Source of the DNA: Populus alba | Taxonomy: Eukaryota > Streptophyta > Magnoliopsida > Malpighiales > Salicaceae | Assembly: GCF_005239225.2 (NCBI RefSeq) | Contig: NC_133290.1 | Coordinates: forward strand, 12,160,204-12,224,203 | Length of the DNA stretch: 64,000 nt | Direction of reading: 5' to 3' | In this document: positions 48,458-61,400 of the stretch, one piece after another | Numbering within the stretch: position 1 is the first letter of the stretch | Layout of the letters: every line of letters starts with the position of its first letter | Notes under the pieces: generated by a model | Databases searched by the model: none | What the model was told of the DNA's origin: nothing | Seen by the model: only the letters and a program-made list of their open reading frames with translations | Translations under genes and position numbers: made by a program

Positions 48458-48620
48458 ATAGTAGTTCCTATATTTGTTTTCTAGAAGTCATCAGTTTAAA
48501 TTTTATAAATTTCAGGGCTACTGAAAACTTACATGGTCATTAATTTCAGGACTCATAAAATTAGTTAAGTTGTACAAAAACTGGTCCGGACATCCATATT
48601 AATAAAAAATATATATATAT
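48458..48620 (+). mobile_element. SINE, 5'-truncated or diverged
   Basis: Body phrases TTACATGGTCATTAATTTCA, ACTCATAAAATTAG, then CTGGTCCGGACATCCATATT and an A-rich tail match the 3' half of the 34.9 kb SINE. The tRNA-like head is only faintly visible (TAGAAGTCATCAGTTTAAAT). Confidence 0.6.
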
Positions 48621-49529
48621 TGTATATTCTGATGATAAAATAAAATAAATAATAATGATAAATACTTCAAATTAGCGATCCAATCATGGGAACACGTGCC
48701 AAAAAAATTATATATATTTTAGCATGAAATTGGCTAAAATTAACTCTTTCTGGCATTGAAATGTAAATGGTTGGGGACTTTCATGAGGCGTGTAATAAAA
48801 GCATGTATTTTTAAAACGATTTGAAAATATTAAAAATATATTAATTTAAAATTAATTAAAACATTTAAATATTTTTTAAAATATTTTTATAATACAGAAA
48901 CAAACATGCAGGCATAAAATGGTCTGCCCTTGGTGACGAATATTGAAGGAGGGGATTTAAGGGGAAATGTCAGCTAGGTGGGGATCTAGTTGGGATTTGC
49001 GTTACTGCTTGAGGATAAATATATATCTTCTGCCCTAAAATTAATGGTGAGATTAGGAATATGAGAGTATTAGATCCCCCAATAATGCCAATCCTACACG
49101 TCTCCAGAATCGAATGATTCGTGGCAGAATCTTAAATTTTGGTATTATTCAAAAATGAGTCTGTGACAGATGAATTCTTGCTATTCACCTAATCAAACAT
49201 TGATTTTAAGAGATATTTTGAACTTCTGTACTTGTTTTTTAAAATGATTTTTATTTATAATTTTTTATTTATTAAAATATATCCCCTGAAATCACGCTTG
49301 ATGAAGCTCGTATTAAATATAATAGGTCGCTCACCAACCATGTATTACAATAACCCATATCTCTTTGCATGCTATTAATTAAAAGCATTACGTGCATTTT
49401 GAGGACAAGTGATCCTGTAATGATACAGCCAAAGGGTTGGTGTCCCGTGTTCTGCAAAGGTTAATTTAATTTATGTATAAGAATTCAAGACCATATTGTG
49501 TTCTCTGTTTCAATACTTAAATTCGCGGT

Positions 49530-49690
49530 CCCATGCTGCTAAATCCAACAAACAATGAGGCTAGTAGCGGAAGGCTGGCTGCCCGAAATAAATGTCCTTG
49601 ACCTGACCTATTCTTTAGATTATAACTAGATGGACAGATGGCCCGTGAGTCGTCGCGGGGCATGTTGAATTTTGTGTAGTGTAAAAAAAT
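49530..49690. other. G+C-rich patch with GATGGCCCGTGAGTCGTCGCGG
   Basis: The stretch around 49630-49665 includes a short self-complementary CCCGTGAGTCGTCGCGGGGC core, well above local G+C. Similar GCCCGTGCGTCGCGGG words occur near the ends of several plant transposons. No boundaries were found. Confidence 0.25.
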
Positions 49691-49879
49691 AAAGCTCATG
49701 AGCTATCATTGTAGGTTAAACAGCAAAAAAAATATCAATGACTCCACGTCATAGAAAACAAATATGTATATATATATATATATTATAAAAGATAAAATTT
49801 AAAAAAAAATCTTAAAAAAAAGGTAAAACAAAAAAAAAATTAAAAGGAATCCCATTTTAAAGAACAAAATCAAAAAGAA

Positions 49880-50900
49880 AAAAAATGACAAAAAAAATAA
49901 ACTTGGGACAAACCCGAGACATTGAGAGCTTGATTAAAAAGAAAACCAAAGAAAATAACAAAATTTAATTTTTTTAAATGAACAGCCTTGAAGGATGTAA
50001 TCAGTAAAGAAAACAACATCAACTGGTATTAAATTTTCAAACTCATGATCCTTACTAGTTACTAAACTAGAAGCACCATATCTAGAAAATCAAATATTTA
50101 AAAGCTTGGCTTAACCTGATAGCTTGACAAGTGGCCCTTGGCTTGGACCACACCAAGTTTTAAAAAAAATTGGGGAAGAATTGATCAAAGTGTAAGGCGG
50201 TAAAAAACTTGGGTTGGTACATGTTTTGATTGGCTTCGGGAAAATTCAATAAAAAAAAGGTTATACCTTGTCGACTAATTTTCTTTGTTTTTTTTTTTCT
50301 AAATGATATCATTTTAATTTTTTTATAAAACAAAAAAATTTGGTTGACTTGGGTAAACTCGAGTTAACTTACTCAACTCATAACTTGATAATTATCCCGG
50401 ATTGACTTTTGGATAAGGCCTAGAAAGAATGGGAAAAACTAATGAGACTAAATTCTAATAAATAAAATATTAAATGATGAAATAAAAAAAATAGTTATTA
50501 AGATAATAAGGATCTCATTCAAGGAAACAAAAAATTGAGAGGATAAACTAAAATTTTGAGTTGAAGGGAGATTTTGAAAAAAAAAATCCAAAAAAAAAAA
50601 AATTTAAATCAAGAGAATGAGGACCAAATATAAAAAGAACATAAAAAATCAAGATTATGGAGCTAAGAATGAAATTAAAAAAAATTATAAAAAAAGGCTA
50701 AGAATCAAAATTAGTAATCAAACCATTAAGAGTCGAACCTTAAATACCATAAAAATTTGAATTGAATAGGAAAACTAAAAAGAAAAACCAAATTCATAAA
50801 AGAATCTAAAAAAAAATCAAGAGAATGATGACAAAGTATGAAAAAAAAAATCATAAGTCTAGGGAAGAAATTGAAAAGAACTTAAAATGTCATAAAATAG
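49880..50900 (-). repeat. Dispersed repeat, reverse copy of the T-rich family
   Basis: This is A-rich on this strand. The reverse complement contains GTTATGAGTTGAGTAAGTTA ACTCGAGTTTACCCAAGTC, the same vocabulary as 3740-4560 and 55110-55560. No coding capacity. Confidence 0.4.
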
Positions 50901-51580
50901 CCAAGAATCTAGATTAGAAATCACAATATTAAGGGTCAAACATGAAACATCATAAAATAAAATGATAATTTTGATATAAAAATTAAATGTCAAATGATAC
51001 AATTGAAAAAAGAGTAAATGTAATTTTATACAAATAAAAGAAAAAAGATCAAATATGATAAAAATAACAAATAACACACCCTTCTGATTTTTTGTAAGGG
51101 CAACATATTTTCTAAAGTTAAAGAAAGAAAAAAAAAAGAGGAAAAGAAAACAATCTTGTAATACTAGATATGTCATATGAAAAATACTATATTACTCTTA
51201 ATATTACTCTTAAGTACACATTACAAAGCTTAAATTATAAAGGATAAAATGATCAAAACACTGCTTGGATTCACATTATTTCTCCACACAATGCACAATA
51301 GAAAGCAAAGCTCTTTTAGTTTTTAGTTTTTTTTTTTTTTTGTAATGAGTATCTTTCTATATTTTATAGATTTAGATTCTCTATTTTATTTTAAACCTCG
51401 TCAATTATATTTATACTAGGTGAGAAAAAATAAAACATATTGAAATTGTTGTCATTTTTATATAAACTAAAATCAATATCCATTCGTTTTAAATTTATTA
51501 ATTTAATTATTTAAAAGTTAATGAATACAATAAATATGAGACATAATCAATATCCATTCGTTCAGCTTGGGGTTAAAGAG
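50901..51580. other. AT-rich intergenic, nothing recognised
   Basis: Low-complexity DNA. The minus-strand 105-codon frame at 51176-50859 is phenylalanine-rich by composition only. Confidence 0.35.
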
Positions 51581-51790
51581 CGTGTTTGGTAGTGTGGTAG
51601 CGGTTGCTTTTCAAATAGCTTTTCGTGCCGAAATACATGCTAATGATGTTTTTTTATTTTTTAAAAATCATTTTTGACATCAGCACATCAAAACGATCCA
51701 AAAAGTACAAATCGAACTCAATTTTAACAAAAAATAAATAAATTAAAATTTGATGAAACGCAATTTCGACCGCACTACCAAACGGTCCCG
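51581..51790 (+). mobile_element. hAT-like MITE, best-preserved copy
   Basis: The left end GTGTTTGGTAGTGTGGTAGC (from 51582) and the reverse complement of the right end (CCGTTTGGTAGTGCGGTCG, to about 51788) form terminal inverted repeats. The interior has the family core TTAAAAATCATTTTTGACAT and CAGCACATCAAAACGATCC. No coding. Other copies: 5.2, 5.5, 17.6, 35.6, 46.3, 46.6, 56.7 and 57.5 kb. Confidence 0.7.
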
Positions 51791-51799
51791 AATACCAAG

Positions 51800-54690
51800 G
51801 CCAATTATTTCATACAATTAAAAGGGTTGTTTGGGGTGCGTTTGAAGAATTTTTTTGTTTTAAATTAACTCTTCAGTGTTTTTTAAATTATTTTAACATA
51901 TTAATTCTAAAAAAAATAATTTTATTTTTAAAAAATATTCGTTATGAAAATATCTCGTTTATATTGATTGAAGGATGGGACTTTCTATTTCTCTGACAGT
52001 GAAGGACGAGGGGAGGTTTTTTCAGGAAAAAAAAAATCTATTTTAAGTTTGGACAAAAAAAGAAGAATAAGAAAAGGAATCAGTTGAAAAGGAAAATGGA
52101 GAACGGAGAGGTCGGTAAAAGCAGTGGGGAAGGTAAGAAAGAAAGGTGCATCTCCGGTGGGGTTGCTGATAGATACGAGATTTTTGTCAAGTTGCTGCCC
52201 TAAGCTGTGCATGTGAAGCTAAAAATCAAAAAAAGGAGAAGCTTGACAACGGACAAGTAGAAATTAGCCTGAGGAAGATCCATCAAACTTCAATTCAACA
52301 CTCACGGGTTGTTTTTACTATTCAAAGTCCATATCAGGACAGATCAGGAGCTGTGACCTAACTTTGTTTGTTTTCTGGGACGAGACCGCCTGCAACCCTC
52401 ATCAGCATATTGCTACCTAGGTCCTATGCAGGGTTTTTCCTGGTTGGTCTGTAACTAGGGTTTTAAGTGGGCTTCGGTCTGAGTTTAATGATAGGTTGGG
52501 CTTCGGATGATGTGGCCTTGCGCTTCTGTTTGCTTGCTTGAGTTTTGCGATGGGTCAATCTGCATCTTGTATCTCTGTGCTTTCCATGGCCAAAGATTTT
52601 AGATTATTGTTGTAGAGATGATCGTATTTTCACCGAAAATCCCACCTGAAGAGACACAGGTAAGCTAATTGGCCCGTCGACAAAAGAAGTTCAGGTAACA
52701 AAAATGGGCAGCTGTTAACATGTTTTCTACCGGCGAGGAAAATTTCTGTTGTGAGCTCAAAATATGATGCCGCTTGACAAAATAGAACAAGGACTAGTGT
52801 TGTTAATAAATGTTAGAAAAAAGCTGTGAATAATAACTTCAAACAAGATAAGAAGGCGGATGGTTTTAAATTAAAATATTTAATATGAGGATTTTTTTTA
52901 AAAAAATAATTAATTATATGACGATTAATTTTTTTTTTGTTAGAGGATTACTAATTTAAATTTCATTGAAACAAAATTGTTTGATAGTATAGCACCCCAC
53001 ATGAAAATGTAACCTTTAAAACTAAAAGGAAATATAAATAAAGGAGTCATCACCTAATTATTTAAGAAAACTAATAATTCTAAGATATAAATTGGTTTTA
53101 GAAATCCATGTAAGGGGTTAGAATATACAAATCACTCTTTTGCATCATTTTAAATAAAAGGTTACCTTAATTATTTGTTTATTGTAAATTTACTTTTACG
53201 CGTGTCTCTAACGGCCTTAATTATTTTATAAGTGTATTTGCAATTTATATATTGTTGATGGATGTTTGTGGAGTTAGCATTGGACATTTAATCAAGTCTT
53301 GTAATTGATGATTTTATTTATTTATAAATATATATTGACCTTTTAACATTATTATTATTTATCCCTCTTACAAAAAAAGTTTGTGGAGAAGGTGTTGACA
53401 CAAATCTTTGTTTTTAAAAAAGACCTCTAAGTTTTTGTGTAATGCAATTCAATCATCTAATTTTTAATTTTTTATGAACAATAAAATTGAGTTATTTTGT
53501 GTAAATGAGCAGCAAGACAATTATAAAATATATTTTTTTAGACTGAAATAACTATATAAAAAACAAATAAACAAAAAACATAAACTCTATATCCTAATCA
53601 ACACAACATCAAGGGATCCAATTAAAAAGAAAAAATATTGATGATTGGAGGAAAAAAAGAAGAAGAAAAAAGGTCAAAGTTGCCACTAGTTTTTTTTTTT
53701 TTGTTTTGAATTTTTTTTTAAATAAAAGGTTTGCCATTGTTCATTGTTTTGAGTTTTGATCCCTTCACCTTCAACTCCTTACAAACAATCAAATTGATAT
53801 TTTTTATATATATAAAATCAAGCATCAGGTCAGTGATGAAATGGTTTGAAAATATTATAATAACCAAATTAGAAACAAATAAAAAAATTATTATCCTAAA
53901 ACTCCAATCAACACAACATCAAATAATAAAATTGAAAGGAAAAAAAATTCAGCAACCAAAGTTTTTTTAAACATGAAGATAAATAAAAAAAAACGCTGTG
54001 CGAATCTTTAAATTTTGCCTCATAATACATTACTGATGGCTTAAAGTTTTTGTTTTTTTTTTTAATTTTAATGATACCAGTATTGTTTTGCCTTGTAATC
54101 CATGATGTTTTGCCAAACAAGCCACAATACATTAGTGATGGGTGGAATATTTTTCTTATAAAAAAATGAATAATACCCAAATCAATTTTTCTAGAGTTCT
54201 CACATAACCTCATCAAAGCCTCGACAAGTCAAGAAAGATAAATAAAAAGACAAATTTATGTATAGAACTTTGCACGCATCTATTAACTAATAGGTCTATT
54301 ATTTTCTGCCTTTTTCTGAAATAAATTGATGCAGTGCATGGTGGCGGCCAGGATTGATAATCATCGAAGCATCTCGGCCACGACGGTCCCTTCCCTGACA
54401 GGGCATTCTGACAGCCCTTGCCATGTTACTTTCCGATTTTTGCAGGCCATTATTATGTCAAAAGGGAGATAAGCACATATTCCTTGTTCCATAAGCAAGT
54501 TGTGCAACCACCCAGAGCACAGATGTTCTTCGCTGTGAATTGTGCATGTCCATGTTTTTTTTTGCTTTTCTTCTTTTCTTTTTTTTTTAAAAAACAAATT
54601 TATGTTTTTTCTATATATCATCCTCATTTATTAGATATTGTAATTCATAACTTATTATAGTTTTTTTTTTTATTATTCCAGTCTTGTGAT
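51800..54690. other. Intergenic, with a 35-codon coding-like frame at 52097
   Basis: An ATG at 52097 opens a short frame (MENGEVGKSSGEGKKERC ... RYEIFVKLLP) in G+C-richer DNA, ending at a TAA near 52202. The end looks like the first strand of a ubiquitin-like fold (xIFVKLL), but nothing follows. A further G+C-rich patch at 52360-52600 and one at 54330-54560 (minus frame ending ECPVREGTVVAEMLR) are unassigned. The rest is A/T-rich. Confidence 0.3.
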
Positions 54691-54694
54691 CTAA

Positions 54695-55100
54695 AAGCAT
54701 CTCCAATGAGAAGCTAAATAAAAAGCCAAAAATAAAAAAAACTAATATTTTAGCTTTTCTTTGCTTGTTTTGCACACTCTAAGGGGAAAGCTAAATAAAA
54801 TGCTAAAATGTCTTTTTTGTCCCACAAATGCTATTTCTATATAGTTCTTCAAAGAGCCAAAACCAACAAAGTGGGGCCACTAAAAAAATAAACTAATTAA
54901 ATATAACCATGTAAAAAAAATAACATCAAACTTATTAAAAAATAATAAAACACTTGTTTCTTCCACTCCAATATAAATGGCTCTTCAAATGACTTTTTTC
55001 CATTGGAATATATATGATAAAAAAAGCTATATTTATACTATTCAAAATGCTATTTTATCAATTTAGCTTTTCAAAATAGCATTTTGCATTGGAGATGCTC
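54695..55100. mobile_element. Tourist-like (PIF/Harbinger) MITE, 406 bp
   Basis: Terminal inverted repeats: AAGCATCTCCAATG at the left (54695) and GAGCATCTCCAATG read inward from the right (55100). They are flanked by TAA at 54692-54694 and 55101-55103, the TWA duplication expected for this superfamily. Subterminal AGCTAAATAAAA/TTTAGCTTTT words repeat through the interior. Non-coding. Confidence 0.85.
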
Positions 55101-55109
55101 TAAGTCACG

Positions 55110-55560
55110 AGTTTGACGGATTAACCTAGTTGATTTAAGTTTTTTTGGTTTATTTTTTTTATTCATTTTTTTTTTCAGTTTTATCATTCACATTCAACAT
55201 CTTCAATATTTAATTGATTATGAATTAAGTTTTGTCATTTGTTTTGGTTTGTTTTATATGAGATTATCCTAATCTCATGACCTGAGTCATATGTTTTGAA
55301 AGTTAACCCAAGTAGACATAGGTTATTTTATTGTGTCATTTTTTTAGATTGATTTTTTTTTCAAATTTTATCATTCAACAATGGTTTTATTGAGAATTAA
55401 ACTTCATAATTTATTTTAATTTTTTTAATTTAGGGTTATCATGGTCTCATAACCCGAGTCAATATTTTTTTAAAAAAATATATCATCTTAAATCTTTTTG
55501 AGTCAAACTATATTTTTATCAATCGTCCAGGTTGTATTTGGACTTATCAGGTGGATCGGG
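55110..55560 (+). repeat. T-rich dispersed repeat, second plus-strand copy
   Basis: The phrases AGTTTGACGGATTAACCTAG, AATCTCATGACCTGAGTC, TCTCATAACCCGAGTC and GGTGGATCGGGTCAT are typical of the family also seen at 3.7-4.6 kb. It begins directly next to the Tourist-like MITE. Confidence 0.45.
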
Positions 55561-55682
55561 TCATATTAATTTAACTTTGATTTTTTTACTTGTACTTGAA
55601 ATTTTATTTTTATAATTTCAAGTTAATTTATTTTTGTATTTGATTTGAAATTATTATTCAAGTCTATTGGCATGGTTGGGCC

Positions 55683-55815
55683 AGCCACGCATGCCTAATC
55701 TCTTTAGTCCAAACATATAATCTCTTTCTTTGGGTCTCATTGATTGATTTAGCCACGCATGCCTAATCTCTTTAGTCCAAACATATAATCTCTTTCTTTA
55801 GGTTTTTTTCTCATT
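55683..55815 (+). repeat. 68-bp tandem duplication
   Basis: AGCCACGCATGCCTAATCTC followed by TTTAGTCCAAACATATAATC appears at 55683 and again at 55750-55751, identical over about 50 bases. Each copy ends in a TCTCATTGATTGATTTA phrase. Confidence 0.9.
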
Positions 55816-56744
55816 GATTGATTTATGTCATTATTGCTAAGAAGATTAAAGATTTTTTGATGATCATATTAGTGATTGCTTTATACATAATTATGTATTA
55901 ACATAATATGCATAATGTTTTAAATAATTCGCATTTTAATATTGAATGAAAATATAAATTATTATTTTTATTAAAATTATACGCCTTGTCCTTTTTAGTT
56001 CAAAATTTGTATATTTTTCTTAGTTTTTTTTTAATTGTTGACAATAAAAAACTATTTTGTTGTCAAAACAAAAATAACACATGAATTCAAAAAGATAATG
56101 TAAATGAGAAAAATACATTTCTCATCCACAACTTTATTTATTTATTTTTTATAAATATCTATTTTTTATTATTATATAATTAAATAAAAAATAAAATTTA
56201 AAAAATAAGGTTTTTAAACTTATCCAGATATATATCCTAGATCAGTGAATTAATCTGGTTTAGATTAGGCTCAATCTAAAATATCTTTTTTTTTTTAAAT
56301 AATGTTAAATCAACGTGGTTTTCGAATCTTAAAAAAGAAAAAAAAAAAAAGTTAAACCAGAGTTTGATCATGTCAACGAACTCATGAGTGCACACCTAAT
56401 TTATCTTGAAACGCGATCCAAATGAAAGACCAAATCAACGTGTAACCAAACTAGTTTGTTTCTAGCGGGAATACTTTTTTCATGCAGAACTGAGAAGTTG
56501 TTGATATATACATGATATTAAATAATTTTAGGTGTATGTCAATTGAGTTTATTTTGTTCTATACATCTATCAATTTTTGCATCATTTTTTTTTTCTCAAA
56601 ATAATGTTGGTTTTGTTGGATATAATGCGCATATTAGATGGAAGATATGAATGGACCCACCCTTCATTATTTTTAACGTCCCAATTCCACCAGCCAATTC
56701 ATGCTTTCTAAAAATGAAAAGAAATAAAATTATGAACACTAATA

Positions 56745-56945
56745 ATGTGATTGAGAAAGTGATTATTATTATTTTTTAAAGTGTTTTTTATATTAAAATA
56801 TATTAAAATAATATATATTTTTTATTTTTAAAAAATTATTTTTCACATCAGTGCATTAAAATAATTCAAAATATATAAACAATTTTATTTTTTATAAAAA
56901 AAATTAAATTTTTATAAAATATAGTTTGCACATTTCTAAATTGTA
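56745..56945 (+). mobile_element. hAT-like MITE fragment
   Basis: Core blocks TTTTTAAAGTGTTTTTTATA, AAAAAATTATTTTTCACATC and AGTGCATTAAAATAATTC are recognisable. The termini are eroded. Confidence 0.45.
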
Positions 56946-57524
56946 CCTAAATGGATACAACTAACTCCATAAAAAAACTCGTTCAAGCTCTATTGTGAAT
57001 AAACTAAACCCAACTTGATCAATAATTTGAAACTGGTTTACTGCTATAAATAAAGCAATTTAGTATAGTTTGGCAATATAGCTGCCATATAATTTGATGA
57101 TTTGATGTATTTTTAAATAAAAAAATATTTTAAAAAGTAATTATTATTATAATATTAAATACTATCTTAATATTATTTGGTTAGAAATGTTCATGCTTGT
57201 TTTTTTTTTTTAAATATTTTTGAAGACTTAATTTAGAGAAAAAAAAAGGTATGATTAAAAAATATATATAATGGTATGCTGCTATTTTTTATGCAAAGTA
57301 ATTATAAAATAGGCACAATAAATTTAGGTGATAGGAAGATTTTCAACGCATAAATTGATACTAAAGATGGATAAATATTATTTCCGATGGTTTTGGATAA
57401 ATATATTAAATTTTTTATATTTATTTAATCTTGGATATTCATGGATAAGCTCAAGCTAGGCAGATAAGAGTACTACTAATATAAACAAGCCAATAGGGTA
57501 ATTTAGAGTCTAATCGCGTAGGTA

Positions 57525-57690
57525 TGATTATTTTTTAAAGTATTTTTTATTTAAAAAATATATTAATAATATATTTTTAATTTTTAAAAATTATTTTTAA
57601 GATTAACATATTAAAATAATTTAAAAACATCAAAAATATATTAATTTAAAAAAAATTAAATTTTTTTTAAAATACTTTTGAAATACCATG
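57525..57690 (+). mobile_element. hAT-like MITE fragment abutting a gene remnant
   Basis: The core TTTTTTAAAGTATTTTTTAT and TTTTTAAAAATTATTTTTAA runs up to about 57680, where G+C-richer coding-like sequence on the minus strand stops. Confidence 0.45.
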
Positions 57691-57890
57691 TTTGATGCAC
57701 AGTAACAACTTGCTTGGTGACGAATTTGGAACCAAAACACAAAATCAAAGCTGCGAAAAATGACAAGAACAGTAGAGAGAGTTCAACTTTCACTTTCCAG
57801 TAAGCAAATAGCCCCAAAAATATTCTAATACGCGATTGCTGCTGCCGCCTATGAATTCCATGTTCTCCGAACAAAACTTCTCGAAAACTT
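57675..57890 (-). pseudogene. Possible truncated gene start with a membrane segment
   Basis: The minus-strand frame from about 57889 reads SFREVLFGEHGIHRRQQQSR, then VELSLLFLSFFAALILCFGS and KFVTKQVVTVHQTW, with one strong hydrophobic segment. The frame has no ATG of its own; the ATG at about 57863 is in another frame and closes after 23 codons. At the distal end the sequence runs into a MITE near 57680. A potential donor (ACATG|GTATTT) lies just before it. It looks like the 5' exon of a gene cut off by a transposon and perhaps frameshifted. The function is unknown. It sits head-to-head with the carrier gene, about 520 bp apart. Confidence 0.35.
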
Positions 57891-58245
57891 TATAGATCGA
57901 TCGAAGACCGAAGGAAAACAAATTTACAGAATCAGGACTCAGCTCCCAGTACAAAATAACCTCAAAAATTCATTGAAAAAACAAGAAAAATGTGTGACGC
58001 GATTGCCGCCAAAGAAAAATCACGTCCTTGTCTCCAAATCAACCTTTGTTTGTCGTAAGCCAAAGACAGAAGGAACCAAACCCATCCTCAGAAGAAGTCC
58101 ACACCTGACCTGAGCAACAAAACAAAACAAGACCGATGCAACCTATGTAACTGTAGGCTGTAGCAGTTCAAGCCAAACCCCACCCGCACACAGCAGAGCA
58201 TCGTCTCCTACGTTATTCCCCTTGTCATTTTCACATCCCCAACAA

Positions 58246-58268
58246 CAGCAACAACAACAACAACAGCA
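58246..58268 (+). repeat. (CAA)n stretch in the carrier's leader
   Basis: CAACAACAGCAACAACAACAAC-type repeats lie about 150 bases before the start codon, in the presumed 5' leader. A TTATAAACC word follows at 58321. Confidence 0.7.
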
Positions 58269-58408
58269 AATCTAATACTATTCTCTCTTCCTCTTCAAGC
58301 TTCTCTTCATTCCTTAATCCTTATAAACCATTTCACGTGCTGTTAGTATCATTCTTCTTCTTCTTGCTAGATCTCTCTTCAGTCTTTCCTCCTTCAAGAC
58401 CCATTATA

Positions 58409-61400
58409 ATGTACGGTCAAGATCATCGTTTCTTTGCCTCTTTATTCAAAGATAAAGAATCTGAACTGCCGGATCAACAACCCTTCATTCTCGGGGGTCT
58501 GTTCCTAGATCATAAAACCATCTGTCCTCCTTCCTTTGTTTCTATAGTTTCTTCAAAGAAGAAGGGAAACAATGACAGCCATTCCTATTTGTCGAAAAGA
58601 ACCTTGCTAAGGTTTGAGAATATGCGGCGGCGAGGTAGGAAAGGTGACGTGTTTTTATCTGTTAGTTTGTCAATAAAGGGGGGAGAAGAAGATGGAGATG
58701 GAGGGAATGTTGGGGAGTCAATTGAGAGTTTGGGGCAAGATGGGGTTGAGAAAAATGTCGAGTTGGTGGAGGAGAAGGAGGTTGAAGTGAAGAGATCCGG
58801 TACTTCAGCAGCGTTGAATACAACTAAACATCTATGGGCTGGTGTTGTGGCTGCTATGGTTTCAAGGTCTTTCTTTTTTTTTCTTTTTATTGCTTCAAGA
58901 TTTATGAATCTTTTTTTTTAAGTTAGTTATAATTGTAGCATCATATATTTGCATCGAATTAAGTGGTAATGCAATTGAAGATTGTTTCGTGATTGAATTA
59001 GATTTTGTAAGCAAGAGTTACTTAAAGAGGTGAATTTTTGTTCACTAACTTTGTTAAAACCGGTTATCAGAAGGATTTTAAATAGAGCACTGATTTGATT
59101 TATGCGTATCTTTTTGTGTCTGTGTTCTGCTTAATTGTACAAGCAGAAAACTACTGCAGTTTTCCTTTTATACTAAATAAACTTCTCTGATGATTGTCTG
59201 TTTTGGAATCATGTATGTCAAATGGCAGCAAGAAATCAAAATTGAGAACATTTCGGGCTCCGAATCTTTATTAAGAGTTCTCTATGATAATTGCTCAACT
59301 TAATCTTTATTAAGAGTTCTCTATGATAATTGCTCAACTTTCTTAGAACATATAGTTTTCTTAATGGAATTTATTTATGGTTTCTCTAAAAGTTTTAAAA
59401 GCCTTTAGTTATGTGATTTGAACTGTGTGCAAACGGGTTGTTAATGTAACTCTCAAGTCCCTTACACTGTATCTCATGTACTGGCTAATGATCCATGTAT
59501 ATGTATTAATTTATTAGCTCTTTTTTGTTCTAATTAATGAATTAATATTTCTTTTGCGTCACATTTGTTCTGAAACAGGACTTTTGTAGCACCTCTTGAG
59601 AGGCTGAAGCTGGAGTACATAGTTCGCGGTGAACAGAAGAATCTTTTTGAGGTCATCAAGGCGATTGCGGCGGCACAAGGGTTGAAAGGTTTTTGGAAGG
59701 GAAACTTTGTCAATATTCTTCGCACTGCTCCATTTAAGTCCATCAATTTCTATGCTTATGATACATACAGAAATCAACTTCTAAAATTGTCTGGGAATGA
59801 GGAAACCACAAATTTTGAGAGGTTCCTTTCTGGTGCTGCTGCTGGAATTACTGCTACTTTGCTTTGCTTGCCGATGGACACTGTAAGTGGTTAACTTAGA
59901 CTTCAACTCTCTCCTCATGATTTACTGCCATGAGCTTCTTTAATTATTTTGATTTCAATTGTTTCATGTTCTGTATTATGTTTGTTACATCTTAGTTTTA
60001 CTGCCAATAGAAGTGGTTGGTTATTTCTCGAGTCACCACAGGACTCGGAAGTACCATACTTGACTAAAGCACTGATTTCTGACCATTAGTTTGAAGTGAA
60101 AATTTTGTGTTGGAATGTTTAGGGACCATTCATTAGGGTGTAAAAGTTGTTCTCAGGTATCTTTGTTGTGTTTGTGACACAGAGGGGGGCTGTTAGTAGC
60201 TCAAGAAAAGAGCTTTTGTACATATAGCAATGGTAAATAATTATTAGTGGATGAGAAGAGAAAAAAAAAAGAATTGGTACTGATGAGAAAGATAAAGTTA
60301 GAAAATTGTATAAAAAAAGATAGAGGTGGACAAACAGAAGAGGGGGCGAGAAAAAAACTCTACTCAGCTAAATCTCTTTCTGAACTAGTTGGGGCAGCTG
60401 TAGAGAGAGAACAGATAAAAAAGATATTGTACAGGAAGAGAGTGAGAGAGACAGAAAAAAAAACTAGGGAAAGACATATTACTAAGACCATTCCCAAGGT
60501 GAAACTTTTCCTCCCTTTGGGTAGCCAAATGGGTTGAAAGCTGGCGAGTTTTTCCTTTCATTCCCAAACAAAAACAGCCTAATGTTCACATCTTACTAAG
60601 ACCAGCTCCCTCAGGAACAATCAACATCAATGCATAATTTCAAGGAGGGCACCTGGGGATCTTAGATTTGAATCTGTTGCATGTTACTAGGCCCAGGTCC
60701 TGCTGAAGCCTGCTCAGATTTTCACCAATAAAATCTGCTGCATATTCATGTGGTTTGCTAAAGCCTCCTTAGCCATCACTGAATTTTCACATAGTTTACT
60801 TGTTGCAGTCATGGATTAAGTTGATTCCCTCATTGATTTTATAAAAGTTGTGACATCCATCCAATCACCTGCAAGGCTGCAAATTGGACGTAGGTCTACA
60901 AGCTCAAGCTACCATCCTTAGAGCTGCAAGTTGGTTAACATAAAAGAACAACACAATAATGATTGCACTGCATTTTATTCTCATTCTTCATAATTAATTT
61001 ACTTTCTTAGCTTTATCATGTTATGGTGGATTTTTTTTTAATGAAAATAATTTGTAATTGATGCTAAAAAATGTGAAATTTTACAGATAAGAACGAAGAT
61101 GGTTGCACCTGGTGGGGAAGTTTTGGGTGGTGTAATTGGCACTTTCCACCACATGATCCAGACAGAAGGTTTCTTTTCTCTTTATAAGGGTTTACTACCC
61201 TCGTTAGTGGCAATGGCTCCTTCAGGTGCTGTTTACTATGGTGTTTATGATATGCTAAAATCAGCTTATCTTCACTCGCCGGAAGGAATGAAGAGAATTC
61301 AGAACATCAAACAAGGTCAGGAATTGAATGCATTGGAACAGCTGGAGTTGGGTACCATGAGAACATTGCTTTATGGGGCAATTGCTGGTTGTTGCTCTGA

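Noticed and set aside
54361..54627. 88-codon minus-strand frame
   Set aside because: The first third is a lysine-rich A run. The remainder is G+C-richer but shows no recognisable family, so it is left as an unassigned patch.
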